64,000 nucleotides of DNA, taken from contig NC_079884.1 of assembly GCF_029227915.1 (NCBI RefSeq), positions 31,374,001 through 31,438,000 on the forward strand, given 5' to 3'. The position numbers were made by a program, and so were the translations under genes. This DNA is from Hydractinia symbiolongicarpus. Taxonomy: Eukaryota > Cnidaria > Hydrozoa > Anthoathecata > Hydractiniidae. The notes beneath the pieces were generated by a model. It was given only the letters and a program-made list of their open reading frames with translations. It ran no database searches and was not told the DNA's origin. Of this stretch, positions 36,876 to 48,630 are shown in pieces; positions within the stretch are counted from its first letter, which is position 1; every line of letters begins with the position of its first letter.

Positions 36876-38748
36876 GAGACTTGTAGTTTTCAAAAATGTT
36901 TTCATTTTTGATGAGACGCTGAATAAAAGAAGTTTAATCCGCGGCAAACGAAAACCCGCGATTTCCCGTAAATCCCGGACTCGGCCCGTATAGTCAAAAG
37001 TATACAAAGAAAGTACCCAGAGAGTAAACTCATTTCCCGAACGATTTTTTAAATTATTTTTCACCACTAAAACGCATGAGACTTGTAGTTTTCAGAAATG
37101 TTTTCATTTTTGATGAGACGCTTAATGAAAGTGGTTTAATCGCCGGCAAACGAAAACCCGCGATTTCCCGTAAATCCCGGGCTTGGCCCGTATAGTCGAA
37201 TGTATACAAAGAAAGTACCCTGTGAGTAAACTCATTTCCCGAACGATTTTTTAAATTATCTTTTCACCACTAAAACGCATGAGACTTGTAGTTTTTAAAA
37301 ATGTTTTCATTTTTGATGAGACGCTGAATAAAAGAAGTTTAATCGCCGGCAAACAAAAACCCGCGACTTCCCGTAAATCCCGGACTCGGCCCGTATAGTC
37401 AAAAGCATACAATGAAAGTACCCAGGGAGTAAACTCATTTCCCGAACGATTTTTTAATTATTTTTTCACCACTAAAACGCATGAGACTTGTAGTTTTCAA
37501 AAATGTTTTCATTTTTGATGAGACGCTGAATAAAAGAAGGTTAATCGCCGGCAAACAAAAACTTGCGATTTCCCGTAAATCCCGGACTCGGCCCGTATAG
37601 TCAAAAGTATACAAAGAAAGTAACCAGGGTGTAAACTCATTTCCCGAACGATTTTTTAAATTATTATTTCACCACTAAAGCCCATGAGACTTGTAGTTTT
37701 TAAAAATGTTTTCATTTTTGATGAGACGCTGAATAAAAGAAGTTTAATCCGCGGCAAACGAAAACCCGCGATTTCCCGTAAATCCCGGACTCGGCCCGTA
37801 TAGTCAAAAGTATACAAAGAAAGTACCCAGAGAGTAAACTCATTTCCCGAACGATTTCTTAAATTATTTTTCACCACTAACACGCATGAGACTTGTAGTT
37901 TTCAGAAATGTTTTCATTTTTGATGAGACGCTTAATGAAAGTGGTTTAATCGCCGGCAAACGAAAACCCGCGATTTCCCGTAAATCCCGGGCTTGGCCCG
38001 TATAGTCGAATGTATACAAAGAAAGTACCCTGTGAGTAAACTCATTTCCCGAACGATTTTTTAAATTATCTTTTCACCACTAAAACGCATGAGACTTGTA
38101 GTTTTTAAAAATGTTTTCATTTTTGATGAGACGCTGAATAAAAGAAGTTTAATCGCCGGCAAACGAAAACCTGCGACTTCCCGTAAATCCCGGACTCGGC
38201 CCGTATAGTCAAAAGCATACAAAGAAAGTACCCAGGGAGTAAACTCATTTCCCGAACGATTTTTTAAATTATTTTTTCACCACTAAAACGCATGAGACTT
38301 GTAGTTTTCAAAAATGTTTTCATTTTTGATGAGACGCTGAATAAAAGAAGTTTAATCCGCGGCAAACGAAAACCCGCGATTTCCCGTAAATCCCGGACTC
38401 GGCCCGTATAGTCAAAAGTATACAAAGAAAGTACCCAGAGAGTAAACTCATTTCCCGAACGATTTTTTAAATTATTTTTCACCACTAAAACGCATGAGAC
38501 TTGTAGTTTTCAGAAATGTTTTCATTTTTGATGAGACGCTTAATGAAAGTGGTTTAATCGCCGGCAAACGAAAACCCGCGATTTCCCGTAAATCCCGGGC
38601 TTGGCCCGTATAGTCGAATGTATACAAAGAAAGTACCCTGTGAGTAAATTCATTTCCCGAACGATTTTTTAAATTATCTTTTCACCACTAAAACGCATGA
38701 GACTTGTAGTTTTTAAAAATGTTTTCATTTTTGATGAGACGCTGAATA
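36874..38748 (+). repeat. Satellite array, middle block (about 9 monomers)
   Basis: Same monomer and orientation as the left block. A distinctive member with TTTAATCCGCGGC and GTACCCAGAGAG occurs at about 36938, 37748 and 38356 (spacings 810 and 608 bp, four and three monomers) and also at 32292, left of the retrotransposon. The element therefore split an existing higher-order repeat whose members continue on both sides. The block ends at the GCTGAATA of the last monomer. Confidence 0.95.
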
Positions 38749-38750
38749 AT

Positions 38751-38990
38751 GAATCTGTTAGGGAAAACAAGTACAACCTTCGTTCCTTTAATTTGATCAG
38801 GCGACCAACTTGTCGGACAACGTACTATGGCTTAAATACTTTATCAAATATTGCAGGGAAGCTATGGATATCTGTGCCTGACGCTACAAAGAATGCTCCT
38901 TCTCTCGAAGCCTTCCGCAGCTCAATAAAATTTTGGGAAGGTGATGTTTGCACCTGTAAAATATGCATGGATATACCATACATATTTTAA
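38751..38990 (+). pseudogene. C-terminal fragment of a LINE reverse-transcriptase ORF
   Basis: About 79 residues starting ESVRENKYNLRS and ending at TAA. Visible features are YGLNTLSNIAGKLW, a VPDATKN segment, SLEAFRSSIKFW and a final C-x-C-x2-C (CTCKIC). This W-P, SLE-F, K-W and CxCxxC arrangement is what I recall at the C-terminus of LINE ORF2 proteins common in cnidarian genomes. The polymerase domain is absent, so the piece is non-functional. An open frame starting at an ATG in the flanking satellite (38697) runs into it by chance. Confidence 0.8.
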
Positions 38991-39056
38991 CTTTACTTAT
39001 TTATTTATTTATTTTTCTTATTTTTTATCGCTGTTTGCCTTGTTTTACGTTTTGTT

Positions 39057-39099
39057 GTCGATTTAAATTAGTTATTTAAATACTATTGTATCTATCGAC
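39057..39099 (+). other. 3' stem-loop of the LINE fragment
   Basis: GTCGAT (39057-39062) is the reverse complement of ATCGAC (39094-39099). Inside lie two copies of the self-complementary ATTTAAAT (39061-39068 and 39074-39081), which can pair with each other. The structure sits just before the AATAAA and the tail, where LINE reverse transcriptases often recognise a hairpin. Its role is inference. Confidence 0.55.
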
Positions 39100-39103
39100 G
39101 TTA

Positions 39104-39109
39104 AATAAA
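39104..39109 (+). promoter_or_regulatory. Polyadenylation signal AATAAA of the LINE fragment
   Basis: AATAAA lies about 10 bases before an A-rich 3' end (39114-39143) that contains ATCAAA units. Position and context fit the element's own 3' end signal. Confidence 0.7.
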
Positions 39110-39143
39110 GAGAAAATCAAAAAAATCAAATCAAAAAAAAAAA

Positions 39144-42100
39144 GAAGTTTAATCGCCGGCAAACAAAAACCCGCGACTTCCCGTAAATCCCGGACTCGGC
39201 CCGTATAGTCAAAAGCATACAATGAAAGTACCCAGGGAGTAAACTCATTTCCCGAACGATTTTTTAAATTATTTTTTCACCACTAAAACGCATGAGACTT
39301 GTAGTTTTCAAAAATGTTTTCATTTTTGATGAGACGCTGAATGAAAGAAGTTTAATCGCCGGCAAACGAAAACCTGCGATTTCGCGTAAATCCCGGACTC
39401 GGCCCGTAAAGTCAAAAGTATACAAAGAAAGTACCCAGGGTGTAAACTCATTTCCCGAACGATTTTTTAAATTATTATTTTACCACTAAAGCCCATGAGA
39501 CTTGTAGTTTTTAAAAATGTTTTCATTTTTTATGAGACGCTGAATAAAAGAAGTTTAATCGCCGGCAAACGAAAACCCGCGACTTCCCGTAAATCTCGGA
39601 CTCGGCCCGTATAGTCAAAAGTATACAAAGAAAGTACCCAGGGAGTAAACTCATTTCCCGAACGATTTTTTAAATTATTTTTTCACCACTAAAACGCATG
39701 AGACTTGTAGTTTTCAAAAATGTTTTCATTTTTGATGAGACGCTGAATGAAAGAAGTTTAATCGCCGGCAAACGAAAACCTGCGATTTCCCGTAAATCCC
39801 GGACTCGGCCCGTATAGTCAAAAGTATACAAAGAAAGTACCCAGGGTGTAAACTCATTTCCCGAACGATTTTTTAAATTAATTTTCACCACTAAAACGCA
39901 TGAGACTTGTAGTTTTCAGAAATGTTTTCATTTTTGATGAGACGCTTAATGAAAGTGGTTTAATCGCCGGCAAACGAAAACCCGCGATTTCCCGTAAATC
40001 CCGGGCTTGGCCCGTATAGTCGAATGTATACAAAGAAAGTACCCTGTGAGTAAACTCATTTCCCGAACGATTTTTTAAATTATCTTTTCACCACTAAAAC
40101 GCATGAGACTTGTAGTTTTTAAAAATGTTTTCATTTTTGATGAGACGCTGAATAAAAGAAGTTTAATCGCCGGCAAACAAAAACCCGCGACTTCCCGTAA
40201 ATCCCGGACTCGGCCCGTATAGTCAAAAGCATACAATGAAAGTACCCAGGGAGTAAACTCATTTCCCGAACGATTTTTTAAATTATTTTTTCACCACTAA
40301 AACGCATGAGACTTGTAGTTTTCAAAAATGTTTTCATTTTTGATGAGACGCTGAATGAAAGAAGTTTAATCGCCGGCAAACGAAAACCTGCGATTTCGCG
40401 TAAATCCCGGACTCGGCCCGTAAAGTCAAAAGTATACAAAGAAAGTACCCAGGGTGTAAACTCATTTCCCGAACGATTTTTTAAATTATTATTTTACCAC
40501 TAAAGCCCATGAGACTTGTAGTTTTTAAAAATGTTTTCATTTTTGATGAGACGCTGAATAAAAGAAGTTTAATCGCCGGCAAACGAAAACCCGCGATTTC
40601 CCGTAAACCCTGGACTCGGCCCGTATAATCAAAAGTATACAAAGAAAGTACCCAGGGAGTAAACTCATTTCCCGAACGATTTTTTAAATTATTTTTTCAC
40701 CACTAAAACGCATGAGACTTGTAGTTTTCAAAAATGTTTTCATTTTTGATGAGACGCTGAATAAAAGAAGGTTAATCGCCGGCAAACAAAAACTTGCGAT
40801 TTCCCGTAAATTCCGGACTCGGCCCGTATAGTCAAAAGTATACAAAGAAAGTACCCAGGGGGTAAACTCATTTCCCGAACGATTTTTTAAATTACTATTT
40901 CACCACTAAAGCCCATGAGACTTGTAGTTTTTAAAAATGTTTTCATTTTTTATGAGACGCTGAATAAAAGAAGTTTAATCGCCGGCAAACGAAAACCCGC
41001 GACTTCCCGTAAATCTCGGACTCGGCCCGTATAGTCAAAAGTATACAAAGAAAGTACCCAGGGAGTAAACTCATTTCCCGAACGATTTTTTAAATTATTT
41101 TTTCACCACTAAAACGCATGAGACTTGTAGTTTTCAAAAATGTTTTCATTTTTGATTAGACGCTGAATGAAAGAAGTTTAATCGCCGGCAAACGAAAACC
41201 TGCGATTTCCCGTAAATCCCGGACTCGGCCCGTATAGTCAAAAGTATACAAAGAAAGTACCCAGGGTGTAAACTCATTTCCCGAACGATTTTTTAAATTA
41301 TTATTTCACCACTAAAGCCCATGAGACTTGTAGTTTTTAAAAATGTTTTCATTTTTGATGAGACGCTGAATAAAAGAAGTTTAATCGCCGGCAAACGAAA
41401 ACCCGCGATTTCCCGTAAACCCTGGACTCGGCCCGTATAATCAAAAGTATACAAAGAAAGTACCCAGGGAGTAAACTCATTTGCCGAACGATTTTTTAAA
41501 TTATTTTTTCACCACTAAAACGCATGAGACTTGTAGTTTTCAAAAATGTTTTCATTTTTGATGAGACGCTGAATAAAAGAAGGTTAATCGCCGGCAAACG
41601 AAAACCTGCGATTTTCCGTAAATCCCGGACTCGGCCCGTATAGTCAAAAGTATAGAAAGAAAGTACCCAGGGTGTAAACTCATTTCCCGAACGATTTTTT
41701 AAATTATTATTTCACCACTAAAGCCCATGAGACTTGTATTTTTTAAAAATGTTTTCATTTTTTATGAGACGCTGAATAAAAGAAGTTTAATTGCCGGCAA
41801 ACGAAAACCCGCGACTTTCCGTAAATCCCGGACTCGGCCCGTATAGTCAATAGTATACAAAGAAAGTACCAAGGGAGTAAACTCACTTCCCGAACGATTT
41901 TTTAAAATTTTTTTTCACCACTAAAACGCATGAGACTTGTAGTTTTCAAAAATGTTTTCATTTTTGATGAGAAGCTTAATGAAAGAGGTTTAATCGCCGG
42001 CAAACGAAAACCCGCGATTTCCCGTAAATCCCGGGCTTGGCCCGTATAGTCGAATGTATACAAAGAAAGTACCCTGTGAGTAAACTCATTTTCAGAACGA

Positions 42101-42300
42101 TTTTTTAAATTATTTTTTCACCACTAAAACGCATGAGACTTGTAGTTTTCAAAAATGTTTTCATTTTTGATGAGACGCAGAATAAAAGAAGTTTAATCGC
42201 CGGCAAACGAAAACCTGAGATTTCCCGTAAATCCAGGACTCGGCCCGTATAGTCAAAAGTATACAAAGAAAGTACCCAGGGAGTAAACTAATTTCCCAAA
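39144..42300 (+). repeat. Mixed 4- and 5-mer higher-order repeats right of the LINE fragment
   Basis: Monomers recur at offset 1014 bp: for example TTTCGCGTAAATCCC with GTAAAGTC at about 39380 and 40394, and CATACAATGAAAG at 39209 and 40230. The same CATACAATGAAAG monomer is also at about 37407, left of the LINE fragment. Other members (TTTTTTATGAGACG, CCCTGGACTCGG, GAAGGTTAATCG) recur further right. GATGAGAAGCTTAATG at about 41966 also occurs at 26384 and 31658, linking this part to the 26-mer block. Confidence 0.7.
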
Positions 42301-43299
42301 CGATTTTTTAAATTATTATTTCACCACTAAAGCATATGAGACTTGTAGTTTTCAAAAATGTTTTCATTTTTGATGAGACGCTGAATAAAAGAAGTTTAAT
42401 CGCCGGCAAACGAAAACCTGCGATTTCCCGTAAATCCCGGACTCAGCCCGTATAGTCAAAAGTATACAAAGAAAGTACCCAGGGAGTAAAATCATTTCCC
42501 GAACGATTTTTTAAATTATTTTTTCACCACTAAAACGCATGAGACTTGTAGTTTTTAGAAATGTTTTCATTTTTGATGAGACGCCTAATGAAAGTGGTTT
42601 AATCGCCGGCAAACGAAAACCCGCGATTTCCCGTAAATCCCGGGCTTGGCTGTATAGTCGAATGTATACAAAGAAAGTACCCTGTGAGTAAACTCATTTC
42701 CAAAGGATTTTTTAAATTATCTTTTCACCACTAAAACGCATGAGACTTGTAGTTTTCAAAAATGTTTTCATTTTTGATGAGACACTGAATAAAAGAAGTT
42801 TAATCGCCGGCAAACGAAAACCCGCCATTTCCCGTAAATCCCGGGCTTGGCCCGTATAGTCAAAAGTATACAAAGAGAGTACCCAGGGTGTAAACTCATT
42901 TCCAGAACGATTTTTTAAATTATTATTTCACCACTAAAGCCCATGAGACTTGTAGTTTTTAAAAATGTTTTCATTTTTGATGAGACGCTGAATAAAAGAA
43001 GTTTAATCGCCGGCAAACGAAAACCCGCCATTTCCCGTAAACCCCGGACTCGGCCAGTATAATCAAAAGTATACAAAGAAAGTACCCAGGGAGTAAACTC
43101 ATTTCCCGAACGATTTTTTAAATTATTTTTTCACCACTAAAACGCATGAGACTTGTAGTTTTCAAAAATGTTTTCATTTTTGATGAGACGCTGAATGAAA
43201 GAAGTTTAATCGCCGGCAAACGAAAACGTGCGATTTCCCGTAAATTCCGGACTCGGCCCGTATAATCAAAAGTATACAAAGAAAGTACCCAGGGAGTAA

Positions 43300-46200
43300 A
43301 ATAATTTCCCGAACGTTTTTTTGAATTATTTTTTCACCACTAAAACGCATGAGACTTGTAGTTTTTAGAAATGTTTTCATTTTTGATGAGACGCTTAATG
43401 AAAGTGGTTTAATCGCCGGCAAACGAAAACCCGCGATTTCCCGTAAATCCCGGGCTTGGCTGTATAGTCGAATGTATACAAAGAAAGTACCCTGTGAGTA
43501 AACTCATTTCCAAAAGGATTTTTTAAATTATCTTTTCACCACTAAAACGCATGAGACTTGTAGTTTTTAAAAATGTTTTCATTTTTGATGAGACACTGAA
43601 TAAAAGAAGTTTAATCGCCGGCAAACGAAAAACCGCCATTTCCCGTAAATCCCGGGCTGCCCCGTATAGTCAAAAGTATACAAAGAAAGTACCCAGGGTG
43701 TAAACTCATTTCCAGAACGATTTTTTAAATTATTATTTCACCACTAAAGCCCATGAGACTTGTAGTTTTTAAAAATGTTTTCATTTTTGATGAGACGCTG
43801 AATAAAAGAAGTTTAATCGCCGGCAAACGAAAACCCGCCATTTCCCGTAAACCCCGGACTCGGCCCGTATAATCAAAAGTATACAAAGAAAGTACCCAGG
43901 GAGTAAACTCATTTCCCGAACGATTTTTTAAATTATTTTTTCACCACTAAAACGCATGAGACTTGTAGTTTTCAAAAATGTTTTCATTTTTGATGAGACG
44001 CTGAATGAAAGAAGTTTAATCGCCGGCAAACGAAAACCTGCGACTTCCCGTAAACCCTGGACTCGGCCCGTATAATCAAAAGTATACAAAGAAAGTACCC
44101 AGGGAGTAAACTCATTTCCCGAACGATTTTTTAAATTATGTTTTCACCACTAAAACGCATGAGACTTGTAGTTTTCAAAAATGTTTTCATTTTTGATGAG
44201 ACGCTGAATAAAAGAAGGTTAATCGCCGGCAAACAAAAACTTGCGATTTCCCGTAAATCCCGGACTCGGCCCGTATAGTCAAAAGTTTACAAAGAAAGTA
44301 CCCAGGGTGTAAACTCATTTCCCGAACGATTTTTTAAATTATTATTTCACCACTAAAGCCCATGAGACTTGTAGTTTTTAAAAATGTTTTCATTTTTTAA
44401 GAGACGCTGAATAAAAGAAGTTTAATCCCCGGTAAACGAAAACCCGCGACTTCCCGTAAATCCCGGACTCGGCCCGTATAGTCAAAAGTATACAAAGAAA
44501 GTACCCAGGGAGTAAACTCATTTCCCGAACGATTTTTTAAATTATTTTTTCACCACTAAAACGCATGAGACTTGTAGTTTTCAAAAAGGTTTTCATTTTT
44601 GATGAGACGCTGAATGAAAGAAGTTTAATCGCCGGCAAACGAAAACCTGCGATTTCCCGTAAATCCCGGACTCGGCCCGTATAGTCAAAAGTATAAAAAG
44701 AAAGTACCCAGGGTGTAAACTCATTTCCCGAACGATTTTTTAAATTATTATTTCACCACTAAAGCCCATGAGACTTGTAGTTTTTAAAAATGTTTTCATT
44801 TTTGATGAGACGCTGAATAAAAGAAGTTTAAACGCCGGCAAACGAAAACCCGCGATTTCCCGTAAACCCTGGACTCGGCCTGTATAATCAAAAGTATACA
44901 AAGAAAGTACCCAGGGAGTAAACTCATTCGCCGAACGATTTTTTAAATTATTTTTTCACCACTAAAACGCATGAGACTTGTAGTTTTCAAAAATGTTTTC
45001 ACTTTTGATGAGACGCTGAATAAAAAAGGTTCATCGCCGGCAAACGAAAACCTGCGATTTCCCGTAAATCCCGGACTCGGCCCGTATAGTCAAAAGTATA
45101 GAAAGAAAGTACCCAGGGTGTAAACTCATTTCCCGAACGATTTTTTAAATTATTATTTCACCACTAAAGCCCATGAGACTTGTAGTTTTTAAAAATGTTT
45201 TCATTTTTTATGAGACGCTGAATAAAAGAAGTTTAATCGCCGGCAAACGAAAACCCGCGACTTTCCGTAAATCCCGGACTCGGCCCGTATAGTCAAAAGT
45301 ATACAAAGAAAGTACCCAGGGAGTAAACTCATTTCCGGAACGATTTTTTAAATTATTTTTTCACCACTAAAACGCATGAGACTTGTAGTTTTCAAAAATG
45401 TTTTCATTTTTGATGAGACGCTGAATGAAAGAAATTTAATCGCCGGCAAACGAAAACCTGCGATTTCCCGTAAATCCCGGACTCGGCCCGTATAGTCAAA
45501 AGTATACAAAGAAAGTACCCAGGGTGTAAACTCATTTCCCGAACGATTTTTTAAATTATTATTTCACCACTAAAGCCCATGAGACTTGTAGTTTTTAAAA
45601 ATGTTTTCATTTTTGATGAGACGCTGAATAAAAGAAGTTTAATCGCAGGCAAACGAAAACCTGCGATTTCCTGTAAACCCTGGACTCGGCCCGTATAACC
45701 AAAAGTATACAAAGAAAGTACCCAGGGAGTAAACGCATTTCCCGAACGATTTTTTAAATTATTTTTTCACCACTAAAACGCACGAGACTTGTAGTTTTCA
45801 AAAACGTTTTCATTTTTGATGAGACGCTGAATAAAAGAAGGTTAATCGCCGGCAAACGAAAACCTGTGATTTCCCGTAAATCCCGGACTCGGCCCGTATA
45901 GTCAAAAGTATACAAAGAAAGTACCCATGGAGTAAACTCATTTCCCGAACGATTTTTTATATTATTTTTTCACCACTAAAACGCATGAGACTTGTAGTTT
46001 TCAAAAATGTTTTCATTTTTGATGAGACGCTGAATAAAAGAAGTTTAATCGCCGGCAAACGAAAACCCGCCATTTCCCGTAAACACCGGACTCGGCCCGT
46101 ATAGTCAAAAGTATACAAAGAAAGTACCCAGGGTGTAAACTCATTTCCCGAACGATTTTTTAAATTATTTTTTCACCACTAAAACGCATGAGACTTGTAG

Positions 46201-48630
46201 TTTTTAGAAATGTTTTCATTTTTGATGAGACGCTTAATGAAAGTGGTTTAATCGCCGGCAAACGAAAACCCGCGATTTCCCGTAAATCCCGGGCTTGGCT
46301 GTATAGTCGAATGTATACAAAGAAAGTACCCTGTGAGTAAACTCATTTCCAAAGGATTTTTTAAATTATCTTTTCACCACTAAAACGCATGAGACTTGTA
46401 GTTTTCAAAAATGTTTTCATTTTTGATGAGACACTGAATAAAAGAAGTTTAATCGCCGGCAAACGAAAACCTGCCATTTCCCGTAAATCCCGGGCTTGGC
46501 CCGTATAGTCAAAAGTATACAAAGAGAGTACCCAGGGTGTAAACTCATTTCCAGAACGATTTTTTAAATTATTATTTCACCACTAAAGCCCATGAGACTT
46601 GTAGTTTTTAAAAATGTTTTCATTTTTGATGAAACGCTGAATAAAAGAAGTTTAATCGCCGGCAAACGAAAACCCGCCATTTCCCGTAAACCCCGGACTC
46701 GGCCCGTATAATCAAAAGTATACAAAGAAAGTACCCAGGGAGTAAACTCATTTCCCGAACGATTTTTTAAATTATTTTTTCACCACTTAAACGCATGAGA
46801 CTTGTAGTTTTCAAAAATGTTTTCATTTTTGACGAGACGCTGAATGAAAGAAGTTTAATCGCCGGCAAACGAAAACGTGCGATTTCCCGTAAATCCCGGA
46901 CTCGGCCCGTATAGTCAAAAGTATACAAAGAAAGTACCCAGGGTGTAAACTCATTTCCCGAACGATTTTTTAAATTATTATTTCACCACTAAAGCCCATG
47001 AGACTTGTAGTTTTTAAAAATGTTTTCATTTTTTAAGAGACGCTGAATAAAAGAAGTTTAATCGCCGGTAAACGAAAACCCGCGACTTCCCGTAAATCCC
47101 GGACTCGGCCCGTATAGTCAAAAGTATACAAAGAAAGTACCCAGGGAGTAAACTCATTTCCCGAACGATTTTTTAAATTATTTTTTCACCACTAAAACGC
47201 ATGAGACTTGTAGTTTTCAAAAATGTTTTCATTTTTCATGAGACGCTGAATGAAAGACGTTTAATCGCCGGCAAACGAAAACCTGCGATTTCCCGTAAAT
47301 CCCGGACTCGGCCCGTATAGTCAAAAGTATAAAAAGAAAGTACCCAGGGTGTAAACTCATTTCCCGAACGATTTTTTAAATTATTATTTCACCACTAAAG
47401 CCCATGAGACTTGTAGTTTTTAAAAATGTTTTCATTTTTGATGAGACGCTGAATAAAAGAAGTTGAATCGCCGGCAAACGAAAACCCGCGATTTCCCGTA
47501 AACCCTGGACTCGGCCTGTATAATCAAAAGTATACAAAGAAAGTACCCAGGGAGTAAACTCATTCGCCGAACGATTTTTTAAATTATTTTTTCACCACTA
47601 TAACGCATGAGACTTGTAGTTTTCAAAAATGTTTTCATTTTTGATGAGACGCTGAATAAAAGAAGGTTAATCGCCGGCAAACGAAAACCTGCGATTTCCC
47701 GTAAATCCCGGACTCGGCCCGTATAGTCAAAAGTATAGAAAGAAAGTACCCAGGGTGTAAACTCATTTCCCGAACGATTTTTTAAATTATTATTTCACCA
47801 CTAAAGCCCATGAGACTTGTAGTTTTTAAAAATGTTTTCATTTTTTATGAGACGCTGAATAAAAGAAGTTTAATCGCCGGCAAACGAAAACCCGCGACTT
47901 TCCGTAAATCCCGGACTCGGCCCGTATAGTCAAAAGTATACAAAGATAGTACCCAGGGAGTAAACTCATTTCCGGAACGATTTTTTAAATTATTTTTTCA
48001 CCACTAAAACGCATGAGACTTGTAGTTTTCAAAAATGTTTTCATTTTTGATGAGACGCTGAATGAAAGAAGTTTAATCGCCGGCAAACGAAAACCTGCGA
48101 TTTCCCGTAAATCCCGAACTCGGCCCGTATAGTCAAAAGTATACAAAGAAAGTACCCAGGGTGTAAACTCATTTCCCGAACGATTTTTTAAATTATTATT
48201 TCACCACTAAAGCCCATGAGACTTGTAGTTTTTAAAAATGTTTTCATTTTTGATGAGACGCTGAATAAAAGAAGTTTAATCGCAGGCAAACGAAAACCTG
48301 CGATTTCCCGTAAACCCTGGACTCGGCCCGTATAACCAAAAGTATACAAAGAAAGTACCCAGGGAGTAAACGCATTTCCCGAACGATTTTTTAAATTATT
48401 TTTTCACCACTAAAACGCACGAGACTTGTAGTTTTCAAAAATGTTTTCATTTTTGATGAGACGCTGAATAAAAGAAGGTTAATCGCCGGCAAAGGAAAAC
48501 CTGTGATTTCCCGTAAATCCCGGACTCGGCCCGTATAGTCAAAAGTATACAAAGAAAGTACCCATGGAGTAAACTCATTTCCCGAACGATTTTTTATATT
48601 ATTTTTTCACCACTAAAACGCATGAGACTT
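43300..48630 (+). repeat. 13-mer higher-order repeat of ~2.64 kb
   Basis: Rare variants recur at 2635-2637 bp: TTTTTTAAGAGACGC with GCCGGTAAACG (44397 and about 47032), and TCGCAGGCAAACG with GTATAACC (45644 and 48281). GTACCCATGGAG with TTTTTATATTATTTTTTC follows in both. 13 x 203 is 2639. Start and end limits are approximate. Confidence 0.75.

Larger units (their letters stand above)
38749..39143 (+). mobile_element. 5'-truncated 3' end of a second non-LTR retrotransposon
   Basis: About 395 bp of non-satellite DNA: the last ~80 codons of a reverse-transcriptase ORF, a 3' UTR, an AATAAA signal and an A-rich tail containing ATCAAA units that merges with the satellite's AAAAGAAG. It is unrelated in sequence and tail to the full-length element. 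5' truncation is typical of LINE copies. The satellite reads on without loss: the empty equivalents at about 37282-37345 and 40101-40165 have GCTGAATAAAAGAAG at this point. Confidence 0.88.

Noticed and set aside
38697-38990. 97-codon ORF joining satellite to the LINE fragment
   Set aside because: The ATG and first ~18 codons are satellite. The frame joins the truncated LINE ORF by chance at the insertion junction. Only the part from about 38751 is a protein relic.
967-43422. Recurrent 60-100-codon open frames, mostly on the minus strand, with near-identical products
   Set aside because: They are the same satellite monomer read in a fortuitously open frame. The 203-bp period is 2 mod 3, so the frame changes every monomer and each ORF closes within one to one and a half units. 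Variation follows DNA-level changes with no codon-position bias that I can see, and there is no promoter or conserved protein motif.
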